Under the pieces are notes generated by a model. It was given only the letters and a program-made list of their open reading frames with translations, did not search any database and was not told where the DNA came from. From JAJFTV01 sp964426355 (GTDB lineage: Bacteria; Chloroflexota; Anaerolineae; Anaerolineales; Anaerolineaceae), in contig CAYRRA010000080.1 in the NCBI GenBank assembly GCA_964426355.1, positions 1 to 19,816 of the forward strand: a stretch of 19,816 bases of DNA. Reading direction: 5' to 3'. A program made the translations under genes and the position numbers. This document shows positions 14,092 to 19,816 of the stretch, one piece after another. Within the stretch, counting starts at the first letter, position 1; every line of letters starts with the position of its first letter.

Positions 14092-15723
14092 ACGAGATGA
14101 TTTTATCTGCGAATACCAGGCAATAACCGACAGCGCTTTTGATTTTAACCATTTCTGTAACCTGGCTGATTTCTTCTCGTCCTGTGGCGCATATTGCGGG
14201 TCAGCAAGGATCAGGTATAGCGCTTTTTCCACGCCATGCGGGATGATATCGCCTGCCATCCCGTAACCAATAGCGTCATATCCAACAAAGTAAAGATTAT
14301 TAATGGGTGTTTGCGGTTCGAGCCGTTGTGCTCCGCTTTGCCCGGACCGATGCGCCATTTCGGCTGTCCAGGCTCCGGTGAAAAACATGGGGATGCAAAG
14401 TTCCACCTGCTGATCGAAATCTGGGAATACCTCCCGAAGTTGGTTTTTGACCTTTTCCAACTCTTCTGCCAGGTGATAGGGTGGTTTGAGCACCCAAAAT
14501 ACATCCAGGGCATGTTTTCCGTTGGGGGCAAGCCCGGCGTCAAAATAGGTCGGGGCGTAGCAGTTTAATGTGGGTTCCCAGCCCATTGTATGCAGCAGTG
14601 AATGTTCACTGCCCAACAGCGGCTGTTTTGTCCCCAGAATTAAGGCTGCGACCAATGCAGGCACAGCTGATTTGAGTTTTTGAACGTATTCTGACGGCAA
14701 GTTTTCTTCGCCTGCCAGCGTTAGTAAACGGTTCAAACCGGCGTTATGGATGATGATGGGCGCGTGCAGTTCTCTGCCGTCCTTCAGACGAACCCCAATA
14801 GCACGGTTATCCTGGATGATGATTTTATCAACCTTTGTGCGCAGCGCAATTTCGCCATGAAATTTTGAAACGACATCACACAACGCTGCTACGATGGCGG
14901 CTGTTCCGCCGCGTGCTGTTCCCCAATCAGCCATTTGCTCAATCGAATCCACGATGGCGTGTTTGGTTTCCATCGCAGAGAAAGTATCCACTGTCTGCGA
15001 GGCGAAACAGTAGGTGATGATGGTTTGCACATAGCGGATGTATTCCTCATTGTTGGGAATAAATTTTTGAATGTATTCACGTGTGGTCATATCATCGGGA
15101 TACTGCTTGCGCGGGTTATACATATCAGCAACCCAACGGTGGACTTTGGGCATTTCCTGGGGTCCGCCAACGATGTTTTCTTGTGCCTGGTCGAGTGAAA
15201 AATATCGCCTGCCATCGCGGGTAACCACCCAATGGTTGCCTTGCTGCCCTCCTTTTGCGCCGGTGTCGTGCACGGTAATCCATTCGATGTCTGCGCCCAG
15301 TTTTCTGGCAAGCTTTCCCAACCGGCTATTGGGACCTGCGCAGGTCCAGGCAGCGGTGCTGATGGCGTATCCCTCATAATCCAGGTGGGTGTATTTTCCG
15401 CCAGCAAATGACAACTGTTCAAGGAGCAGAACGCTTTTTCCTGCTTTTGCCAAGCCTGCTGCGGTCATCAATCCGCCAATACCTGCGCCGATAATAATGG
15501 CATCGTATCGGCTCTTTAATGGGATAGGCTGTTGGGGTATCTCTTCGGATGAGAAGACATTGTTGGGACAGATAAAGAGACATTCACCGCATCTGGTGCA
15601 AAGCGCCGGGTCGATCTGTGGATACGCTTTTTCATCGATTTCAAGACGGATGGCTTTTGTCGGACAGGCGATGGTGCAGTAATTACAGCCGGTGCACTGA
15701 TCTTTTTGAATATGAATATCCAT
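14083..15723 (-). CDS. Fusion of 2[4Fe-4S] ferredoxin and CrtI-like FAD oxidoreductase
   Basis: A 546-residue two-part protein. Residues 1-57 are a bacterial-type ferredoxin with CTGCNYCTIACP (Cys10, 13, 16, 20) and CTRCGECLFICP (Cys42, 45, 48, 52), enough for two [4Fe-4S] clusters. A linker of about 15 residues leads to a phytoene-desaturase/CrtI-type amine-oxidoreductase domain: AIIIGAGIGGLMTAAGL (GxGxxG at 79-84), FAGGKYTH and the C-terminal FAD motif NLYFVGYDAIGYGMAGDIIP. CrtI-family members desaturate, isomerise or saturate polyenes; the ferredoxin part suggests direct electron exchange with the flavin. GGCGGAGAAG precedes the ATG. It starts 14 bases after the CruF-like gene in a three-gene operon and overlaps GGR copy 1 tail to tail. 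The substrate and direction are unknown. Confidence 0.88.
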   Translation of the reverse strand: MDIHIQKDQCTGCNYCTIACPTKAIRLEIDEKAYPQIDPALCTRCGECLFICPNNVFSSEEIPQQPIPLKSRYDAIIIGAGIGGLMTAAGLAKAGKSVLLLEQLSFAGGKYTHLDYEGYAISTAAWTCAGPNSRLGKLARKLGADIEWITVHDTGAKGGQQGNHWVVTRDGRRYFSLDQAQENIVGGPQEMPKVHRWVADMYNPRKQYPDDMTTREYIQKFIPNNEEYIRYVQTIITYCFASQTVDTFSAMETKHAIVDSIEQMADWGTARGGTAAIVAALCDVVSKFHGEIALRTKVDKIIIQDNRAIGVRLKDGRELHAPIIIHNAGLNRLLTLAGEENLPSEYVQKLKSAVPALVAALILGTKQPLLGSEHSLLHTMGWEPTLNCYAPTYFDAGLAPNGKHALDVFWVLKPPYHLAEELEKVKNQLREVFPDFDQQVELCIPMFFTGAWTAEMAHRSGQSGAQRLEPQTPINNLYFVGYDAIGYGMAGDIIPHGVEKALYLILADPQYAPQDEKKSARLQKWLKSKALSVIAWYSQIKSSRSA

Positions 15724-15737
15724 TTCTTCTCCGCCTT

Positions 15738-16649
15738 TTACTGATTCTCAATCTTTACGCTGCTGTTTGTAATTTCGTTTTCCAACCAACCTGATCCGAG
15801 CAGAGAAGCTAAACCGCGCTGAATCAGGTTTACATTGGTCAGGGCGATTGCCAGAAATGGTCCCATTGCTAAAACACCAATCAGCCCAACTTCCGGTCGT
15901 TCAAGAATGGTAACGGTGACGCCAAACGAGGTGAGAAATAAGGCAGCATAAAGGGTGATTGGACCGTAAATGGAAAGATGCAATGACCGCTGCGGCGCGG
16001 GGGCTGCATCAGCGATGATTCGAAATAAGACGTTGATGATAAAGGAAACACCAAGCCAACCCAAAAAATTTTGAATGGGCACACCGTTCGCAACATAAGG
16101 AAGGTATGCCCCACCTTGATGCCAGACCCACCAGCCTTGCGAGACAGCAATTGGGTCAATCATCATATCCCAGGCTGTGGTTGCCAGTGCGGCAATACCA
16201 GCCATCCAGAAATAGACAGGCAGTCGCCGACGCCATGAGTCGCTTCGCTTGAAAAGAGAGGGGGAGAGAATGTCGGTAATGCAGTATGCAGCGTAAAGAA
16301 TGGGCTCCCACGCCAGTGCAGCGAGCAAGGGCACGCCAAAAATTTGAAAACCCAGCATATCCGAATAATGGTATTTTCCAAAGACCAGTCCAAAATTAAC
16401 GCCCAGTGCTTCAGCAGTAAACGCCAGAATGAACGAAATGCTTAGCATTAAGATGGTCTTTTTCAACCCTTTTGTAAGAATGGAATGCCAGATAACGAAA
16501 ACAAATAGCGCAAGCACGAAACCAATTAAAAAATCGACCTTGAAAGGTATAACCATTCCTAAAAGTGCATTGATTACAATTAACGCAACCGAGACGAATG
16601 TGATGACCCCTAAATAAATGAATGGAACACGACTTTGATGATTGTTCAT
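15738..16649 (-). CDS. CruF-like carotenoid biosynthesis membrane protein (DUF422)
   Basis: A 303-residue protein with about eight hydrophobic spans. Diagnostic stretches are EALGVNFGLVFGKYHYSDML, then GVPLLAALAWEPILYAAY, AWDMMIDPIAVSQGWWVW and GVPIQNFLGWLGVSF. They match the CruF/DUF422 family, whose studied members hydrate the terminal double bond of acyclic carotenoids (gamma-carotene 1',2'-hydratase, bisanhydrobacterioruberin hydratase). No cofactor is needed for hydration. GAGGAGAG precedes the ATG at 16649, and the gene begins 15 bases after GGR copy 2. Hydration of a polyprenoid is likely, but the exact substrate is not shown because no phytoene synthase lies nearby. Confidence 0.82.
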   Translation of the reverse strand: MNNHQSRVPFIYLGVITFVSVALIVINALLGMVIPFKVDFLIGFVLALFVFVIWHSILTKGLKKTILMLSISFILAFTAEALGVNFGLVFGKYHYSDMLGFQIFGVPLLAALAWEPILYAAYCITDILSPSLFKRSDSWRRRLPVYFWMAGIAALATTAWDMMIDPIAVSQGWWVWHQGGAYLPYVANGVPIQNFLGWLGVSFIINVLFRIIADAAPAPQRSLHLSIYGPITLYAALFLTSFGVTVTILERPEVGLIGVLAMGPFLAIALTNVNLIQRGLASLLGSGWLENEITNSSVKIENQ

Positions 16650-16664
16650 CGGTTTTTCTCTCCT

Positions 16665-17831
16665 CTAAAAAAAAAGCCCCTGGATAAAGATGGTGAATAC
16701 ATTCTTCTTTAGCTTATTCCACAACTGTTCAAATGAAAGATCACCACGTATGTTGTGAAAAACAGCCTGCTGCATCATCGGACTGCGGCTGATGAGCGTG
16801 GTCGCCAGCCGTGGGATGCGGTAAACGATTTTTCCGACGCGCCTGGAATACTTGAAGTCCCGGATTATTTCTTCATCAACCAGGCGGGTGTATTCGGACA
16901 AATCGTTTGAACCGTTTTGCATTGCCTTTCCTATGACCTGCGCAGCCAGGTTTGCACTCCGGACAGCGTAGAAGATGCCTTCGCCAAACCAGGGATCAGC
17001 CAGGTTGGCTGCATCACCGACCAGTAAACAGCGCTGTGTGTGCAAACGTTGGGGCTTTCCGCCCAGAGGGATGCGATATCCCTGCAGGTGCCGTATTTCA
17101 CCCTGGCGCAGGATGGGCTGGCAAGCGATGAAGCGCATCAGATGTTCTTTGATGTCGAGGTTTTTTTGGTCTTTCGCATGGAAAATTCCCACAGATAAAT
17201 GACTGCGTTTGGGGAAAATCCAACCATAGCCTTGAGGCAGTGCGCCAAAATCAAAAAGCGCATAAATTCCCAGTTCATCCAGAGAAGATTGGGGTACGAA
17301 AATTTCTGCTTCCAGGGCAACACCGGTCTGCCGGTCAGGCAGGAGTTTAAGCGAGCGTTCGGTGATACTGTTAACGCCGTCTGCCCCGATTAGGTACCTG
17401 GCGGTATATATTTCGCTTTTTGTGAAAACAGCAACACATTCCGACCGTTCTTCAATGCGGGTGACGCGCACGCCTGTTTGCACCTGGACGCCAGCCTGCC
17501 GCGCCTGTTCAAGAAGGTACGCATCCATTCGGTCTCGCATGGCAAGCCAGGCAAATTCGCCATTCAGCTTTTGGCGAAGCCTGGGTTCACCCTGGTAAGA
17601 AACCATCCCACCCACCGCAAGGAATTCAAGCGCTGGTTTGATATCGAAGGGAATTTCCTGTAATGTGCGCAGCGGGATACCACCACCGCAAGGTTTGTAG
17701 CGGGGGATGTCATGCTGTTCCAGGAGGAGAACCTGGTATCCCTGGGCAGCGAGTTGGTAGGCAGCCAAAGTACCAGAGGGTCCGGCACCGATGACAATAA
17801 TTTCTGCTGTCAATGGGTTTTCCATCATCAT
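16665..17831 (-). CDS. Geranylgeranyl-reductase-family FAD oxidoreductase (copy 2)
   Basis: A 388-residue flavoprotein, clearly diverged from copy 1. EIIVIGAGPSGTLAAYQL carries GxGxxG; PRYKPCGGGIPLRTL is the family's Cys-Gly motif; CLLVGDAANLADPWFGEGIF is the C-terminal FAD motif. PQGYGWIFPK fits the substrate-side strand seen in this family. It probably reduces isoprenoid double bonds at the membrane. Three ATGs in a row (17831, 17828, 17825) leave the start uncertain by two residues; only a weak AGG lies upstream. It leads the operon with the CruF-like and ferredoxin-CrtI genes. The 3' end reads through nine T that encode Leu-Phe-Phe and the first base of the TAG stop. Confidence 0.85.
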   Translation of the reverse strand: MMMENPLTAEIIVIGAGPSGTLAAYQLAAQGYQVLLLEQHDIPRYKPCGGGIPLRTLQEIPFDIKPALEFLAVGGMVSYQGEPRLRQKLNGEFAWLAMRDRMDAYLLEQARQAGVQVQTGVRVTRIEERSECVAVFTKSEIYTARYLIGADGVNSITERSLKLLPDRQTGVALEAEIFVPQSSLDELGIYALFDFGALPQGYGWIFPKRSHLSVGIFHAKDQKNLDIKEHLMRFIACQPILRQGEIRHLQGYRIPLGGKPQRLHTQRCLLVGDAANLADPWFGEGIFYAVRSANLAAQVIGKAMQNGSNDLSEYTRLVDEEIIRDFKYSRRVGKIVYRIPRLATTLISRSPMMQQAVFHNIRGDLSFEQLWNKLKKNVFTIFIQGLFF

Positions 17832-17909
17832 GACAGCCTGTTTCGAACATCATTTGTAGAAAATGGGGGTCGAATGGCTCGTTTTTCTGTACGGAACATA
17901 ATTCATTTA

Positions 17910-17920
17910 TACTTGTAAAA
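17910..17920 (+). promoter_or_regulatory. TACTTGTAAAA motif upstream of GGR copy 2
   Basis: This 11-mer is identical to 12812-12822 before GGR copy 1, and in both cases lies about 80-85 bases from the start codon, but in opposite orientation to its gene. A weak minus-strand promoter (TTGAAA 17931-17936, TATAAA 17906-17911, 19-base spacer) overlaps it. A shared regulator site is possible; chance is not excluded. Confidence 0.3.
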
Positions 17921-18055
17921 AGCAGGATAATTTCAATGCGCTAATTATCTCATAAGTTGAGAGATGATGCCATCTTGAAAGCCCATCTATCGCGGTATGC
18001 AGTATGCTGGTTTTGCCTGATTTTTTCAATCAAGATTTACACCATCTTATCTCGG

Positions 18056-18104
18056 AAAAAAGTGAAGCTCAACAAAGCAGCGATAAGGCTGACCTTGTTG
18101 AGCT
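18056..18104 (-). terminator. Intrinsic terminator after the DAO-type dehydrogenase gene
   Basis: AGCTCAACAA (18095-18104 on the minus strand) pairs perfectly with TTGTTGAGCT (18066-18075). The stem is 10 bp, and a short inner AGC/GCT pairing is possible. TCACTTTTTT follows on the minus strand. The stem begins about 20 bases after the gene's stop. The 17832-18055 stretch beyond it holds no gene. Confidence 0.7.
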
Positions 18105-18125
18105 AAAACATAATGACGGGGAGAA

Positions 18126-19289
18126 TTATTTGAGTGCTTCTTTTCCTTTAAACTCACGGTATGGACTGAGCTGGTCGAGGATTTGCTGGTCAGCATCTGA
18201 GAGGTTCTTTTGGGTAAGCATTCTGGCAAGAAGCTCACCCACACCCGGTCCCAGCATGAAGCCTTGTCCGCACATTCCAATCGACATCAGGTATCCATCC
18301 ATCTCTTTCGACCAGCCGATGAGCGGAAATCCGTCGGGTGTCATGGGGTAAAGCCCGCGCCATGTGCGCCTGACACGGATGTTTGCCATTCTTGGCACCA
18401 TGCGAATGATGCGTCGAGAAACCAATGGAAGAAAGTCACTGGTCTCATGCATGTCAGTTCCCCAGATTTGAGGCTCTGGCGTCAGGCAGAAGTTGAACTG
18501 CCCTGTCTTCTGTTGATAGAAATAGATGTTTGCCGACCCCGGACCTGGTTGAATATCAATCAAGAGGGGTTCAAGGAAACGATCAACAGGTTCGGTGATG
18601 CCAGCCTCATGTGAATCGGGCATTACCGGGTGGTTAAAACCCAGCATCGCGCCAATAGCCGCTGCCCAGGGTCCGGCAGCATTGAGGATGATCGGGGCGT
18701 GATACTCATTACGGTCGGTTTGCACACCAGTGATTTTGTTTTTATCGTGCAGGATGCGGGTTACGGTTTCGTTGAAATGAAATTCGGCGCCCAGGGCAAG
18801 CGCACGGCTGTAAAAAGCATGAACAGCACGCAAGTTAGAGCAATACCCATCTTCGGGTGAAAAGGTTCCACCTAACAGCCCTTGCGGGTTGACGTCCGGA
18901 GCCAGTTCGAGAATACCATGCGGGTCATGCCAATCGATATTCAAGCCGAACGATTTTTGGGTGACTAACAGGGTTTTAAGAGTCTTTTCTTGCTGCTCGC
19001 CGTATGCAAGAAAGCAGTAACCCCCGCTGTGCCATTCGATATCTTCACCAAAGCGCTGCTCCCATGTTTTAAATATTTCCAGGCTGCGCAGACACAGTTG
19101 AATCTTTGCCGGATCAGAATGGGTTGCACGTACTCCCCCAATGGCTGCTTTGTTTGAGCCTTTTCCAGAACTGGCAAACTGGTCGATGACCAGGGTCTTT
19201 AAACCGTTTTCCGCCATGTACATCGCCGCCGGCGTACCAATACTGCCTGACCCGATGATGATGACATCAAATGTATGTTGAGCGTTCAT
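18126..19289 (-). CDS. DAO-family FAD-dependent dehydrogenase (sarcosine/proline/opine oxidase beta type)
   Basis: A 387-residue flavoprotein. FDVIIIGSGSIGTPAA has the dinucleotide motif GSGSIG (13-18). SSGKGSNKAAIGGVRATHSD is the flavin-proximal segment typical of soluble DAO-type amine dehydrogenases (SoxB, HcnC, dye-linked proline dehydrogenase beta). YPMTPDGFPLIGWSKEMDGY and GMCGQGFMLGPGVGELLA are the C-terminal FAD-binding motifs. The family oxidises secondary amines or imino acids such as sarcosine, glycine, proline or opines. The start overlaps the stop of the upstream [2Fe-2S] gene in an ATGA (19286-19289), with AAAGGAG about 8 bases before, so the two products probably form one complex. 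The substrate is not determined. Confidence 0.83.
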   Translation of the reverse strand: MNAQHTFDVIIIGSGSIGTPAAMYMAENGLKTLVIDQFASSGKGSNKAAIGGVRATHSDPAKIQLCLRSLEIFKTWEQRFGEDIEWHSGGYCFLAYGEQQEKTLKTLLVTQKSFGLNIDWHDPHGILELAPDVNPQGLLGGTFSPEDGYCSNLRAVHAFYSRALALGAEFHFNETVTRILHDKNKITGVQTDRNEYHAPIILNAAGPWAAAIGAMLGFNHPVMPDSHEAGITEPVDRFLEPLLIDIQPGPGSANIYFYQQKTGQFNFCLTPEPQIWGTDMHETSDFLPLVSRRIIRMVPRMANIRVRRTWRGLYPMTPDGFPLIGWSKEMDGYLMSIGMCGQGFMLGPGVGELLARMLTQKNLSDADQQILDQLSPYREFKGKEALK

Positions 19290-19816
19290 TGCTTTTTCTC
19301 CTTTAAGCCGGCAAAAGTACTTAATGGAACTTCAACAAACAAGGGACGTTTGACCTGGTCGGAAACTGTCTCGATGGAGATTCCTTCCTCGCGAAACAAC
19401 CGCAACAGCAACGCGTTGCAAGTCTTTCCCCCACATGCACCCATTCCTGCCCGCGTGATGGCTTTGATTTCATTCAGGTCCCGGTATCCTTTGCGGATGA
19501 GTTTGCGAATTTCACCAGCGGTCACCCGTTCACAGCGGCAGACGATTGCGTCATCGGTCAAATGTTCCAAAGCCTCTGGTAGAGGTTGGGTAACCCAGTT
19601 TTCCTGAACTTGTATACCGGAGATTTCACGGGCAATCTGGCGGGGCGCTTTTAATTTGACCACCAATGTGTGATTGTTTCGTTCAATGGCGCGTACACTT
19701 TCGACTTCAACATCACCAAGTATGCCACCATCGATATCCAATACGGTGACAAAATCTCCCTTTTTGATACTTTCAGGCAGATACTCATGTGCCATCGTAA
19801 CGATGGCGTATTCAGT
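19286..19816 (-). CDS. BFD-type [2Fe-2S] protein, electron-transfer subunit (probably partial at window edge)
   Basis: From the Met at 19795 the protein has 169 residues. The C-terminal half is a BFD-like [2Fe-2S] domain: VCRCERVTAGEIRKLI (Cys86, Cys88) and GACGGKTC (Cys121, Cys126), the four-Cys pattern of bacterioferritin-associated ferredoxin and of small subunits of opine, proline and HcnABC dehydrogenases. The N-terminal part (GDFVTVLDIDGGILGDVEVE) is not recognised. The frame stays open without a stop to base 19816 (TEYAIVT precedes the Met) and the 19795 ATG has no Shine-Dalgarno, so the true gene probably starts outside the window. It should carry electrons from the DAO-type dehydrogenase encoded next in the operon. 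Confidence 0.78.
   Translation of the reverse strand, partial: TEYAIVTMAHEYLPESIKKGDFVTVLDIDGGILGDVEVESVRAIERNNHTLVVKLKAPRQIAREISGIQVQENWVTQPLPEALEHLTDDAIVCRCERVTAGEIRKLIRKGYRDLNEIKAITRAGMGACGGKTCNALLLRLFREEGISIETVSDQVKRPLFVEVPLSTFAGLKEKKQ

Noticed and set aside
1..19816. CRISPR array, tRNA, rRNA, insertion sequence or phage genes
   Set aside because: No regularly spaced repeats, no cloverleaf or rRNA signatures noticed by eye, and no transposase, integrase or capsid motifs among the translations.

Overview
The window looks like chromosomal DNA of a free-living bacterium, most probably of the phylum Chloroflexota and perhaps class Anaerolineae. That is an inference from the gene mix (PadR/HAAS pair, DUF3048 lipoprotein, DUF2085 membrane protein, a GGR/CruF/ferredoxin-CrtI set), moderate GC and Gram-positive-like lipoproteins; no rRNA or marker gene is present to prove it. 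I see no tRNA, rRNA, insertion sequence, phage gene or CRISPR array.

Layout. (1) 1-2420, minus strand: end of a polysaccharide/cell-surface cluster, with a glutamine-hydrolysing asparagine synthase-type amidotransferase translationally coupled to a family-4 glycosyltransferase that runs off the left edge. (2) 2813-4188, plus strand: a PadR regulator and its HAAS-type membrane partner, driven by a promoter that predicts a leaderless mRNA. (3) 4189-4399: a short convergent spacer packed with hairpins. (4) 4400-5587, minus: a DUF3048 (YerB-like) lipoprotein. (5) 5693-7392, plus: three small membrane proteins (DUF2085, DUF4190, and an unrecognised acidic single-span protein). (6) 12649 down to 7415, minus: a thiamine operon. 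A near-consensus promoter is followed by a TPP riboswitch with a terminator, then thiamine pyrophosphokinase, the thiamine ABC importer (binding lipoprotein, fused permease, ATPase) and a DUF402 putative phosphohydrolase. (7) 12907-17831: an isoprenoid-redox cluster. A plus-strand geranylgeranyl-reductase-family flavoprotein faces a minus-strand operon of a second such reductase, a CruF-like carotenoid hydratase and a fused 2[4Fe-4S] ferredoxin-CrtI-like oxidoreductase. (8) 18066-19816, minus: a DAO-type FAD dehydrogenase with its terminator, coupled to a BFD-type [2Fe-2S] protein whose frame stays open to the right edge.

How the genes work together. Block 6 is a self-contained thiamine salvage unit: import, pyrophosphorylation to TPP, and feedback by TPP through the riboswitch. 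The Shine-Dalgarno of the first gene lies inside the terminator stem, so transcription and translation may both be switched. Block 7 is the most interesting part. Three flavoproteins acting on polyprenyl chains sit with a ferredoxin module physically fused to one of them, which suggests low-potential electron delivery to isoprenoid double bonds. No phytoene synthase or prenyltransferase is visible, so the substrate is unknown. Block 8 resembles multi-subunit amine/imino-acid (sarcosine/proline/opine-type) dehydrogenases.
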